A DNA stretch of 64,000 nucleotides, taken from Albugo candida (Eukaryota; Oomycota; Peronosporomycetes; Albuginales; Albuginaceae). Positions 21,690 through 32,967 of the stretch are shown here, in pieces. The stretch covers positions 248,001 to 312,000 of the forward strand of contig CAJNAR010000001.1 of NCBI GenBank assembly GCA_905220665.1. Direction: 5' to 3'. Under the pieces are notes generated by a model. The model worked only from the letters and a program-made list of their open reading frames with translations, was not told the origin of the DNA and ran no database searches. The first letter of the stretch is position 1. The number at the start of each line of letters is the position of its first letter. The translations under genes and the position numbers were made by a program.

Positions 21690-24030
21690 GTACCACAAAT
21701 TGCCTAAGGAACGAATGTCCTCCTCCTTAACGACCAACCTCAAGCGGTATGCAGCAGTTGCTTGTGTGGCTTTCAAAAGCTGAAATCTATCGATACTTCG
21801 CACCATGATCGCGCGGGTTGTGAAAGTAGTTAGAGGTACTTGCATTCTCGGGGCGCTTAATCCATACACCCAGAACAAGCTAAACAGGGAATTTCCCGTG
21901 CTATAAATTGAGATGCATTTTTTGCAGTTAAGCTGAGCGGCTTGGTTATCGCAAGAATACTTAAATGAGAGATTTAGCTGGACATATGACTTCTTGCATG
22001 TTGCTGCAGCTAAATTTGTCTTGAATAGTTTGCATGACCTGAGAATGAACTCATCCAAGCATTTCTCAAGTAGTTTACATTTCCACCGCAAAGCTCAATG
22101 CGAATAAGGCAGGATATGGGCATCGAAACATCTTCCTACTTCACGAGTTCAGAAGAAAGATCTTTCTGTTACATGAAATAGAAAAGCTCGCACCCATTAT
22201 GTGGTGTAATTGGTCCAAGTATACTCACCAGCACTTCAAGCAGACGCCAGTAAAGTTTCAATTGTGCCAAGTTTTGCGTCTCACCCAGATAATTAGAGAG
22301 CTCCTAAGTTCTGCAATAACGCATGCTGCTTAGACAAGCTTTCCGTCACTCTTTTGAAAAGTCCAAGGATGATTTCACTTCATCGATCTCGGTTTTCATT
22401 CGCATCGACCTTATGCATCAAAGCTGTCCCTAAATTCTCATTCAAATTTCGCATCCGACCAAGCCATCTTGTTTGTCCTGCAAGGTCTGCCTCATCTCAT
22501 TGTAGCTTATGAAGGGGGTGCCTTGAATAAAACTGATAATCTTACAGCATCCGCTTCATACACCTTGCGTATAGTTTCCGGATCGACGCCATTGTACTTT
22601 CGACTTGGATATTTTCTCCCATTCAACGATGAAAGGCTGCTTACTTTTTCATTCAACCATCGTCATACATGGAGATAACATTGTGATTTGTATGTTCGAC
22701 CCAGGGCCATTCCTTGAGCTAGAAGCTCTGCAAATGGCTCATCGGAGCAAATAAGCCATTAAGCATTCCGAAGTTGGTGATGGGGCGTGGATACAGAGAT
22801 GAAGAATGGCGTGTTCAATAGATCCACAATCTTGTTCATCCACATGGAGACAAAGTCACTGCCAGAAGCTTTCTTCTTATTGGAGCATTGCAAGAACGCA
22901 AATGATACCACGAACCATCTAAAAAAGTATCCGGTGTATCAGTATCGCGTTCCGCACAAACACCGCATTTTGCGGCAAGACGTTTGCTTCCAGCCACCTA
23001 TCCATACAAGAGGTGCCTCCTGTCGTAAACTTGGGCAATGATTGCATCATGAGAACTAAGATTCAGAAAACTCGATACTATCTTTGAGAATTCCATAATC
23101 GTTAGTGACTTTGTGAACGCGCATTGCTCAACATTGTCGACAGTTGCTGAGGCTAAAGCGTACAATCTGAAGCGTAAATCAGCAACAGTGTTGCCTCCCA
23201 TTCCATGCGCAGAAACTTCCATTACCATACCTGTCCCGTATTCGGGCAGCACATCACTATGAGAGTCCAACTAACGTTGCTGTACATGCGATTGTTCTTG
23301 AATCGGCTCTCACTGCCACGAAACGATCATGGAGTCATGAGAGTGACCAGTCCAAAAAGATTGCATGCGCTTCACATATTCAGGCCACTTCTCCGACTAA
23401 TAATATAATAATCTTGAATATCAGAACTTTGAATTCAGTCTCGATCGATTTTCGATACCTCATGAGATCCTTCTCGAGTGTATCGCCGTAATCAGTGATT
23501 TATGAAAACCATTGCTGTAGTAAACGCTTCTCAGCAGTCGCTCGCTGATCACCCGGATCTGCTTTCTGCGTCAGCCGACTTGTATCGTATCTTCACATCG
23601 TGAGTGTTCAATTAAAGTAGTCAAACCTGTTCATTGGCAAATGGAGTCTTGTCAATAGGATCCCAGTACTTCAAATAGCCGGAGAAACAGCCATCGAGTC
23701 CGCTTGTGATACGCATCACAAAAGTATAAAGCATAGGAAGCCTCTGTAGGGATCAATAGCTGCAATTCAGCCAAAGACCGACTACATCCCATCCCATTGG
23801 GTGAAGCCGCTATCACATTGAATATACGATTCTGTATCACTTTCTCCAGAGCGAATTCTGATACCACAAAAGCCTTCCATTCGTTCCATGCGTGCGACAT
23901 AGACCCTTATCGTGTACGCACTGACATGTCCGATATGAAGCCTTCCTGCAACGCTATTGGGAATATGCATATCATAAAGTAGAGAAGGTTTGTGTACTCG
24001 ATGGATATAGAAACATCGCAAGGCAGTGAA
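21690..24030 (-). pseudogene. LARS2: Decayed leucyl-tRNA synthetase gene, bacterial/mitochondrial type
   Basis: On the minus strand, in the right order but in shifting frames, are the landmarks of class I LeuRS. The HIGH motif with context RLHIGHVSAYTI is at 23937-23926. HPMGWDVVGLW follows about 100 bases on, then YWDPIDKTPFANEQV near 23660. [20 protein letters not shown] is near 22950, EHAILHL near 22830, and EPFAELLAQGMA near 22730. The KMSKS-like KISKSK is at 22615-22598, continuing as YNGVDPETIRKVYEADAVR one base out of frame. The anticodon-domain piece LLEVLVSILGPITPHIMGAS is near 22220. In-frame stops and frameshifts break nearly every block, including directly after the KMSKS motif, and most are not removable introns. 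The order (TDTxDTF before HAILHL) is that of the bacterial/mitochondrial enzyme. A working copy is presumably elsewhere. Ends are approximate. Confidence 0.75.
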
Positions 24031-25918
24031 ATTTCTTCTTTGTATCCGTATTTCAGGTCGAGAGGAGTGTTCGCACTCCGACCATAATTGTTCTTCTCCT
24101 CCGACTGCTTTAATGTAAGCGATGTCGCAGTGCTCAATTCTTCGCGATTAGGCAGTACTTTGGCGTAATGCATGCGACGCAATGACTTCCACATCGAGTG
24201 GATGGAATGCATCGACTACATAGAAGCGATAATGCTTCCTTTTGTGAAACCACCTCGACCAAATGTCAACTGTTATTTCTTCAGTATCAGGTCAATCAAT
24301 GCATTATGATTGATCCCACATTTTGAAAAGCTGCTAGAGTCAGCCGTCTATGCGTCAATAGTTATATACAAACGCGACTGAATCAAATTCGAGCGAGATT
24401 AGGGGGCTGCGTTCTTCATCAAACGACAAGGACGTGTTCATTGACAAGGCGAGGGAGAAGCTAGTACATCGAGTTGATATATTGGATCATAGAAGCAGCA
24501 TATTGTGGCTGAATGGATTAGAATTGAAAAGGTTGCAAGAAGATACGTAGGCAAGTGCGTTTGCTTGATCATCGATTGAGTCGAAAAGTTCACATGAATG
24601 GTATCATCGTAGATTTATTAATCGACCGTTCAAGTCTGAGCGCGTGACAAGTTCTCCATACTGGCGTAACTTTGCACAGAAAGCCTAGACAACCGCCGTC
24701 CGATAATCAGATAGGAGGAATTTGCTTTGATCGAGATGCTTGGACATTTGACCACATCCATGCAATCTTACGAATAAACAGCTTGTCCGACTCCTTTCCC
24801 CATCTTGAAACATCTATAAGTTGTTATGGAGTTGATGCAATAACAAGTGATATTTCCATTTCAGTTATGAAGAGCCAGCTTTTTATCTCTTTCTTTGAGC
24901 GCTTCCTCGTAGGCGAGTCAAGGAATCATTCACCCGGAACAGTAACAGCCATTGGTAATCAATCAGACTGGCAATGTACTTATTTGCGAGCTTTAGATTC
25001 GAGCAATCTTCCATCAGCTTTACACCGCTTTCAATCAGAGGAGGTTTAAAATGTCGACACTATCGGAAACTCATATAGATATTCTGAGTCTGCAGTCTTC
25101 AAGAGATCTTTTGCAGTAGTCATCCTTTCCATTCCATTGGCCAAATTTGACGCTCACGTTTTCTGAGTTAGGTGCGTATTCCATCGTGAGTAGTCCCAAA
25201 GGAAACTCCCGAACATAAGTCAGTCAATTTGTACCCGCCTGAGCACTGGTAACATTAAAAAACGAACATTGTTCTCAAACTCTTCGTATTGCTCTCCCCA
25301 TTGTCTAATCAAAAGTAGCGACCGGCTTTGAAGCTCACCACCATTTGTCTCCGTCAAGGTCACACTTGATTTCTACAACGAGCCCTAAAAGTCTCAACGC
25401 ATGTACTCTGCACCAAATGAGCAGCTTTTGGTAAAGCCAAACGCAGAAATCATCCTCCTCGTTCACACATTCAGAATCAGACAGCAGTGTACTAAACTCC
25501 CAATTAGGTTCGATTACATTCGTTAATGGGATATAAATGGAAGCCATCTACACATGCAAGCGCTTGATTAGTAACACCGTAAGTGCGCCAAGCTTTTGCC
25601 TTTGAGGCACTCAAAGAAACCACGATCGAAGTGTCACATCATTGATGAGGTATGTTCGATGTACAGTCCCATGGATCCACTCGGTGTTCATTACCCTCAG
25701 TGAGGCGATGAGTTCCTACCCGAGTGTAATCTGTTTATAACGATGTGACAGGCTGTAGAAGTATTTCCATATCAATCCTCAACGAAAACCGTACCTTACA
25801 TCCATTCCCTCACTAGCAAGTAACTGACCATTGTGACAATGACATAATATAATTTGACTGACGTGCCTCCGGTGCACCCTATTCTCATTATTCGCCTGAC
25901 GATTGATTCGGTTTCAGT
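24031..25918. other. Broken sequence between the synthetase pseudogene and the MAP kinase gene
   Basis: Short protein-like pieces occur on both strands (plus 24672-25049; minus several), none continuous and none recognised apart from the VHS-like piece listed separately. Part of it may be more of the same decayed genes. Confidence 0.3.
25335..25547 (-). pseudogene. VHS-domain-like fragment
   Basis: The minus-strand open stretch reads LTNVIEPNWEFSTLLS, then ALRLLGLVVEIK. After a one-base shift near 25350 it continues ELQSRSLLLIRQWGEQYEEF to about 25230. That order (a PNW near the start, an ALxLL helix, a helix with LIxxW) resembles the VHS domain of endosomal sorting proteins. The frame break and missing middle suggest a relic, although an undetected intron of about 40 nt is possible. 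Confidence 0.25.
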
Positions 25919-26077
25919 ATGCTGCCGTCATTGTGGAACCTGTACGAATTTATCAAGAAGACCGACGTACTGAAACCTTATAAGCAGAAGGAAGTGAAAA
26001 AAAGAAAAAGTGGTGAATCTGTCCCTCTTTTTGTAGCGTGCGAGTGTGGAAATTGCAGAAATCAATATAAATTCTAA
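25919..26077 (+). CDS. Possible 52-residue small protein
   Basis: A short open frame from ATG to TAA, starting MLPSLWNLYEFIKKTD, with a Lys-rich middle (KQKEVKKRKSG) and a CECGNC cysteine cluster close to the C terminus. An AG directly before the start (GGTTTCAG) would also suit an exon boundary. Another frame of the same bases reads AAVIVEPVRIYQED, so coding status is doubtful. Not recognised. Confidence 0.22.
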   Translation: MLPSLWNLYEFIKKTDVLKPYKQKEVKKRKSGESVPLFVACECGNCRNQYKF

Positions 26078-26278
26078 TTCAGAAGAGATAAAGTTTCTAC
26101 GTCACTTCGAACACGTTTCCCGATAATAAATAACCCAACTTCTACGTTTCGGTGCCGTTCGTACAGATTGTTTATTAGTTCTCAGGGTACGAGTCCTGCA
26201 TCAGCAACTCGCGAACGCTCCGTGATTCTTTTTTAATAAATCTTTTTTTACACTGGTCGTTATAGTTACAACACTCGA

Positions 26279-29200
26279 ATGTCGAGAGCACTTTTAGATA
26301 ACCGATCGTTGGATTTACAAAACCTGAGAGCGAGAGGAGTGGCTACCTCACAACATCGTCACTCAACAAACAATCCAACGCGTCGAGTACAAGAAAGTAT
26401 TGGTCGTCGTTCTTTGCAGTGTTCTACACGCAATCCATCGGTTTCCGGAGAGCCACTAGCTAGCACGGATAATCGAAATATTACGATGTTACCGTTTGAG
26501 TATGATTTGGATGAAAACGATGTGAGTGAAGACGAGTTACACACAAACAGCACTTCAGAGACATTCAACCCAAATGCTGCACCGACCTCACAATTTCCCC
26601 CCTCCTCGGTCTTCCAGCAACATCAAGTTCATTGGGAAGGATACGTACGTAAAAAAGGAGATTGGCTTCCACGATGGGAGGAACGATATCTCGTCCTCGA
26701 TGGTGCAACACTAACCTATTACAACACAAAAGAAGAAGCAAGAAGTGCGCGAAATCTACGCGGAAAAATGATGATTGTAAAAGTACGTCCCGAGAATTAC
26801 GGCAAAGCGCATGGTTTCCTCATTGAAACCAAAGGACATAAACATTTCCACTTATGCTGTGCAACCGAATTGGAGAAAGATATGTGGATCGAAATGATGC
26901 AAGCAGCCATCGAGCAAGCAGTTCCCTTCTCCAACACCACACATTCTTTCGTCAGCTTACACCACTCCATCGCGCCATTCGAGCAATCCCCCGCGACTCA
27001 ATCGCATCCATCCGGGTCCGAGTGTTCCGACCCGCGTACCATTCTACTGGTACAAGTCGATTTACGTAGCTTTTATGTGGCATTCCGGAAGCTTCTCATC
27101 TCCCATTCGGCCTCGCCTCAATTCTTCCCCAAATTATCGCGAGATGTGGTTCTATGCAGCAATTACGCCCCTACGGTCCCATTTTGGGGCGAATATCACG
27201 GATTGGATGGCGTTTTACACTTCTTTTCGATTTTGTATGAGACAGTGGAATTCACAGCATTTTTTGTGACGGATATCGCTCAGGCACAAGAAGGACGCAC
27301 TGCTGTGATTGCTGGACGCGAGACAATGAAAAATCGCGAGAATGGACGGAAATTCACGCAGCAATGGCAACACACTTTAGAATTCGCTCCTGATGGACGA
27401 GTGAAAAGCCTTACGATACAGGCGGATCCGGTTGCGGCGTCGGCTGTTTTTGGATGTAATGCGACGTCGAGTCTTTCTCTACCGATCGCTGCAGTGGTTG
27501 GGAATTCAGTACAAGACAATGCAGCTGGAATGATTCATGTTACTGTGTATCGAGGCGAGCAAATTAACACGCAAAATGGCTCTATAATGCCTGAGAAACG
27601 ACTTAGTGGAAGCAGTACGACGAGCTTACTGGATCACTGTCTGAATGTCGATGGAGGCGATCAAGTATCGCCAGCTGTTGGGTCGATTTCACGAGCAGGA
27701 GGATTCTTTCTTGGATTTAGGCTTATGGTGGACGGGAAGACTAATGTCTATGCGCCTACAAACTCGTCAACGTGTCTGACACGCACACGCTTATCCGATC
27801 GACAGGAAGGCTTTGATCCGAAATGGAACTCGGAACATTGGCTTCCTTTCACCGGCGTTTCTCGTGGCAAACCATGTTTCATGCTCATGGAAGCCTGGCA
27901 AGTACGCACACTCAACGATGTCGGTGATGAGAATCTACAAGTCGAAGAGCTCATTGGTGTTGCAAAAGTGAATTTAGCGCCATTTTTAGCCCTTGGAAGC
28001 TCCTCGCAAACGGTTCGAGATAGTGTGATTCACGCGGAAATCGCTCGTGGCGCTATTCCCCAATGGTACACATTACTATCAGCGAATGAGACCCGACATT
28101 CCTGTGGAAGAGTACAACTGAGTATTCATTTTGAGGCCGCAAAGACGCACCCAAAACAAGAGGAAACAGATGCACGAGCTTCCAGCTCTACCGACGAGAC
28201 AGTTCGATCCGTACAGGAGACCTCAACTTCCGTGGAAGCTCACAAACCGTGTGAGACCGAAGCCCCGACAGATTCTGGAACACAACGGATCTCCACCCGC
28301 AATTTCTCATTCCGAGACACACGTCGCGATAATCATCATTTTCAAGTCGGAAACACGAAATTCGATATTCCTCGACGATATCAGCTCATCAAAGCCATTG
28401 GACAAGGCGCTTATGGCTGTGTGATCGCTGCCAGCGACACGGAAACAGGTCAAGCGCTCGCGATCAAAAACATCCCAAACGCATTCAACGATCTCATTGA
28501 TGCCAAACGAATCCTCCGCGAAATCCGACTGATGCGTCATTTAAATCACCCGAATCTCGTGAATCTCGTCGATCTTATTCGACCTCCATCACTCCAGGAA
28601 TTCAACGATGTCTACATTGTGACGGATCTTATGGAGACGGATCTACATCGCGTTATCCATTCCAATCAAAGTATCACCGATGACCATATCCAATACTTTC
28701 TGTATCAAATGCTGGTCGCTATCCATTACGTTCATTCGGCTCAAGTACTCCATCGCGACCTGAAACCTTCCAATATTTTGGTGAATTCCGATTGTGATTT
28801 GAAATTATGCGATTTTGGACTCGCTCGTGGTGTCAATGGAATGGATTCCGGGCTCACTGAATACGTTGTGACGCGATGGTATCGAGCTCCAGAGCTTTTG
28901 TTATCTTCAAAATACGACAAACAAATGGATGTGTGGGCTATCGGATGCATTCTCGCGGAAATGCTCGGTCGAAGACCTCTATTCCCCGGTCACGATTATC
29001 TCCACCAACTCAAGATTATCATGGATGTGGTGGGATCCCCGACGGAAAATTGTTTGGATTTCATCACGAACCCAAAAGCCAAACGATTTATTTTACGACA
29101 ACCGAAAAAACCAAAAGTCCCATTGACTTCGATCTATCCGCGAGCAAGTGGAGGCTGCATGGATCTACTGGAAAAAATGCTCGTATTCGATCCAAGGAAA

Positions 29201-29746
29201 CGCATTACCATCGAACAGGCTTTAGAGCATCCGTATTTGGCTTCACTTCGAGATAAGAGTTTAGAGAAAACGTCACCGACGCCTTTCGACTTTGCATTCG
29301 AAGACTGTGATCTGACACGAATCAAGCTGCAGGAATTGATATTCGAGGATGTATGCCATTTCCATCCCGAAGCTGCAGTGTGGGAATCATCAGTGCATTC
29401 CATTTCCGGTCGATCGCCGTTGAAGCGTTCGCTGAATCGAAAGAGTTTTCCTGGACAATATGCAGCCAATGCACAGACCAGCGCTCATTCCGCACCAAAT
29501 CGATCGAGTGGATCACTGGCGAAAAGCATGCAAGCTCGTTCGAGTGTCCCATGCAATCTCCAAGTCGCTCTCGTATCCTCTTCCACAGAATCCAGCAATG
29601 AGTCAACAGAACGACAATCAATTCTTCCGTCCAAAGAAGCGATTCCGCAATCACCGAGCGTCAAGGAACCAATTGTCAGTCAAACGCGTGATTCCAATGG
29701 CGTCGAAGCGACTGGAAAGGAAATCAAAGTCACGCCAATGGTGTAG
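26279..29746 (+). CDS. MAP kinase fused to PH, SnoaL-like and C2 domains
   Basis: One intronless frame, 1155 residues. Order: disordered N terminus; PH domain (about 117-213, starting VHWEGYVRKKGDWLPRWEER); SnoaL/NTF2-like fold (about 260-385, with WGEYHGLDGVLHFF); C2-like domain (about 415-620); Ser/Thr kinase (about 698-992); disordered tail. The kinase is a MAPK of the ERK type: GQGAYGCV P-loop, HRDLKPSNILV, DFGLARG, the TEY activation motif followed by VVTRWYRAPE, and a C-terminal MAPK extension. It should be phosphorylated on Thr and Tyr by a MAPKK. The PH and C2 modules suggest membrane lipid targeting. MAPKs in plants, animals and fungi are single-domain proteins of about 370 residues, so the added modules are distinctive. 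Start: first ATG, with all upstream frames closed. Confidence 0.93.
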   Translation: MSRALLDNRSLDLQNLRARGVATSQHRHSTNNPTRRVQESIGRRSLQCSTRNPSVSGEPLASTDNRNITMLPFEYDLDENDVSEDELHTNSTSETFNPNAAPTSQFPPSSVFQQHQVHWEGYVRKKGDWLPRWEERYLVLDGATLTYYNTKEEARSARNLRGKMMIVKVRPENYGKAHGFLIETKGHKHFHLCCATELEKDMWIEMMQAAIEQAVPFSNTTHSFVSLHHSIAPFEQSPATQSHPSGSECSDPRTILLVQVDLRSFYVAFRKLLISHSASPQFFPKLSRDVVLCSNYAPTVPFWGEYHGLDGVLHFFSILYETVEFTAFFVTDIAQAQEGRTAVIAGRETMKNRENGRKFTQQWQHTLEFAPDGRVKSLTIQADPVAASAVFGCNATSSLSLPIAAVVGNSVQDNAAGMIHVTVYRGEQINTQNGSIMPEKRLSGSSTTSLLDHCLNVDGGDQVSPAVGSISRAGGFFLGFRLMVDGKTNVYAPTNSSTCLTRTRLSDRQEGFDPKWNSEHWLPFTGVSRGKPCFMLMEAWQVRTLNDVGDENLQVEELIGVAKVNLAPFLALGSSSQTVRDSVIHAEIARGAIPQWYTLLSANETRHSCGRVQLSIHFEAAKTHPKQEETDARASSSTDETVRSVQETSTSVEAHKPCETEAPTDSGTQRISTRNFSFRDTRRDNHHFQVGNTKFDIPRRYQLIKAIGQGAYGCVIAASDTETGQALAIKNIPNAFNDLIDAKRILREIRLMRHLNHPNLVNLVDLIRPPSLQEFNDVYIVTDLMETDLHRVIHSNQSITDDHIQYFLYQMLVAIHYVHSAQVLHRDLKPSNILVNSDCDLKLCDFGLARGVNGMDSGLTEYVVTRWYRAPELLLSSKYDKQMDVWAIGCILAEMLGRRPLFPGHDYLHQLKIIMDVVGSPTENCLDFITNPKAKRFILRQPKKPKVPLTSIYPRASGGCMDLLEKMLVFDPRKRITIEQALEHPYLASLRDKSLEKTSPTPFDFAFEDCDLTRIKLQELIFEDVCHFHPEAAVWESSVHSISGRSPLKRSLNRKSFPGQYAANAQTSAHSAPNRSSGSLAKSMQARSSVPCNLQVALVSSSTESSNESTERQSILPSKEAIPQSPSVKEPIVSQTRDSNGVEATGKEIKVTPMV

Positions 29747-29884
29747 CGTCCATTCACTTTGTAGTCTCATGTCAAGTTGGCCGATAAAAAGTAGAATACA
29801 CATTGCATCCATTTGTACTCAATTGGCCTTATGGAAGCATTCTGCGTCATGTGTCTTTGTTAGATTCTGCTTGGCAATGGCTCG

Positions 29885-31693
29885 TTAGGAGGTGGACGCC
29901 AGGTTGAGAAGCGTAAAGAGCAGAAGCGGAAGTGTCAAATTATCGATCTGAGAGGAAGTCGCTTCAAACACACTCGTTAGACCCGACGCTAAAAGCACGC
30001 GGAGAATCTGAACAGAGAATGAAAATGTGTCGTATCGATCAAAGACTTGGCGTACCTGACGAATCGATGGAACAGCGTACAGACGGAGGATGAAAATGGA
30101 TGCCAGGGAAATGGATAGGAAGACTGCCAGTGTGCCTTCGACCGACTTGAAGCCGATACACGCGCGAGGTCGACCATACAAAGACCCAATGACTGCACCC
30201 ATTGCGTCTCCAATTCCGAGCGCGAGGATTCCTGCGTGTGGAGGAAGAACGAATTGGATGTTTTTGCTGTCCATCGGATCATATGAAAGCCATAAGGGAA
30301 GTGCACAACCCAACAGGAGATATGTGTGCGTGAGAACGATACTGCCGGCTTCGCGATGATCGACGAAAATGCTCATAAATGCTGTTATTTGGGTAGCACC
30401 GAGTTTTTGGATCGATACCACTCGAACGCATTCCGTGAGAATGAAAAGTGTGATGGCGATGCTGTAGCTCAGACACAACATCTGCGTGTCCATTAATGCC
30501 ACTGGGAAGAACATTACAACAACGAGACCGTGGAACAGCTTTCTTGCGATAATTTGACGAATTTTGACTGCGATCCATTGGAAAAGTGGAAGACAAAGTA
30601 TCAGTAAAAGTATCCAAAAAAAAAGTACAATGAGTCGAAAGGAATGGAGAAACGATACGAGCCATTGGAATGGATTCCACGTGGAAAGGAGCACTCTGCA
30701 GATGCAAAGAACACCGACGATAGCCATACATATCCGTCCGATACACTTGGAGATAGATGGCGGTCTATCTCGTATTTGCTGTTTGGAAAGCGGCGATAGG
30801 CACCATGCGATCAGTAGCCCTCCAAAAAGCGCGACCTCGCTCATCCGTGCGACATTATCACGAGTATTCACAGCCCGAAGCAATAGGAAGCTGTTGCTTA
30901 TCTATTGAGAAGCGTCAGAACACATCGACAACGTTGTTGATGACATACCCGAGCTGACACAAGCAGTAGGAAATCGATGAGGAAGAACGTGAAGCCTTGT
31001 GCTATCAGAATGCCTTCGCCCAAAGTGATGGATCGTCGTAGAATGCCAAGACCGAATGCAAGCACTTTGGAGAAGATTTTCCACGCAATGAATGGAAGAA
31101 ATGCTGTGATATCTATCGAAAGCCTTAGTATCTATACGCATGGAATGAAGCAGTACCTCTGAATGGACCGTTGAGAAGGAACAGGAGACTTATACAAATG
31201 CGAAAAAGACCGTTCGAGCGACCCAATCGATTGAGAAGAATGCAGAGGCCGATGTACAAGCTACAGTGCGCATACGCGAGGAATACGATATCTGCGAGCA
31301 TTTGTTAGCGAGATTCCGGGGAAACGAGGCTGTACCTGACGTTCCCTCGACAATCTGTCGACTTATGAGCGCCAGGGGAGGCAGTAGCACGCCAGCCATC
31401 CATCCCGAGTCCTCGGTATCTCTTTCGCGTGTGAGAGTTTGTGGGTGGAAAATGATGGAAAAAGCGCCAAATGCGAGCGTTTGCAAAGGGAACTGTAATG
31501 TCCATAGTATGGAGCTCGTTGTTGCGGTGTGAATGTGCTCGTAGAACGCCCAAAGACTCGCAAATAAAAGCACAAATGCTTCCAAAAGAATCGCATTTTT
31601 CATTGGTGTAAATACACCATTTAGTACGCTTAAGGCGCAAAGGCGAAAAGTATGACTGTGTTTGGATGCACATACAGCGAGTGAAAATCGCAT
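29885..31693 (-). CDS. DOLK: Dolichol kinase
   Basis: Exons (minus): 31693-31336, 31291-31157, 31112-30949, 30901-30056 and 30007-29885, giving 541 residues; introns are 44, 44, 47 and 48 nt. The last intron is a multiple of three and could be retained. About a dozen hydrophobic segments are seen. The C-terminal third has the CTP-dependent polyprenol kinase signature: RKLFHGLVVVMFFP, ILALGIGDAMGAVIGSLYGR, KSVEGTLAVF and QIDNLTLPL. The enzyme phosphorylates dolichol with CTP in the ER membrane, the last step making dolichyl phosphate for N-glycosylation, O-mannosylation and GPI anchors. The stop is about 140 bases from the convergent MAP kinase gene, and RABL2 diverges from its start. Confidence 0.9.
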
Positions 31694-31810
31694 TGATAGC
31701 AAATTGATGGTATACTACGGATACATGACGTCTACATAAGCTATGTGTCGCGGTCGTAGTATCTAAAACGATCTTGAAATTACGTAACGGTTGCCTCCTG
31801 GTGAAGCATC

Positions 31811-32722
31811 ATGCCTGAGCCTTCCGCGCTCTCCACACCTCAAAATGACGCCATTTCTGTGGCACCAGCAGATGTCAAAGTGAGACTGAGTCGCTACTAT
31901 CGCCATCTACTGATTGTCGTATGCAGATCATCCTTTTGGGCGATTCCGCGGTCGGTAAATCAAAGCTTGTAGAGCGATATATGATGAATGAGTTCCAACC
32001 GCGTCAGGTGCTTCTCCTCGTCTTTCCAAATGGATTGACAGTGTATTTGGTGTCAACAGCTCTCCACATACGCATTGACAATGTACCGAAAAGAGGTCAT
32101 GATAGAAGGGTCCAATACGCCGATTCAAGTCGGTACACTGAACGAGAGAACAAAGGCTGAAAAGAGCGCTTAGCATCACTTTCAATAGACTTTTGGGACA
32201 CAGCCGGCCAGGAGCGATTTTCCAATATGCATCCGTCGTACTATTTTGGAGCCCACGCGTGTATTTTGGTGCGTGTTCCGATACCATAGAACGCTCTGAC
32301 GTGCTGAGAATAGGTTTTTGACGTCACGAGGAAAATCACGTATCAGAATCTGGCGAATTGGTATCAGGAGCTTCGAGAGTATTGCGAGCATATTCCGTGC
32401 TTTTTAGCAGCCAATAAGATCGATGTGGATATGAATGTATGCGGTGGATGAGAGTTGTGTACGATTTACAGGATCTTGTGTGATCAGGTTACTACTAAAA
32501 GCTTCAAATTCGCAGAAAAGCATCAGATCGAATTTGAGTTCGTATCAGCGGCCGACGGAACAAATGTCGTGAAAGTGAGCGAGCTATTATTAAGGAGAAT
32601 GCGGTATTGAATTGGATTGGTAGGTGTTTGAGGGTGCAGTGCAAGCGGCTATGAAGCATAAGGAAGAGGGGGGCGATTTTATGACGCAGGTGTTGGAGCT
32701 TTTGGATTCAAGTGTTTTGTAG
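31811..32722 (+). CDS. RABL2: RABL2 small GTPase, seven exons
   Basis: Exons 31811-31879, 31927-32007, 32060-32132, 32189-32268, 32314-32436, 32488-32574 and 32624-32722; introns are 45-56 nt; 203 residues. Motifs: IILLGDSAVGKSKLVERYM (G1), DFWDTAGQERFSNMHPSYYF (G3), ANKIDVD (G4) and SAADGTNVVK (G5). There is no C-terminal prenylation cysteine, as in RABL2. This Rab-like GTPase works with the IFT-B complex at the base of cilia and is largely confined to organisms with motile or sensory cilia. Its presence fits a zoospore-forming life cycle. The first exon encodes a short N-terminal extension. Confidence 0.93.
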
Positions 32723-32967
32723 GAAGTTGTAGAGTTGTTTGTAATGCGTTAGAATGCTTGGAGAAAGCACGAGTTGGTGGATGGATGGTGTGTGTAGGTA
32801 GCGCTGAAGAGAACACTCACTGAATTTCGTATAATCTTTACTGATCGTTTATGAGAGCGATTTTTCCGTTAAAGTGTGATCGATTTCTCCATTTCATGCT
32901 ACTGTGAATGGTTGATTTGATTGGATGAAAATTGTTATTTCAAGCAATCGGGATTGAGTATCTGGTC

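Noticed and set aside
27075..29654. Many open frames of 60-126 codons on both strands within the MAP kinase gene
   Set aside because: Shadows of one long coding frame.
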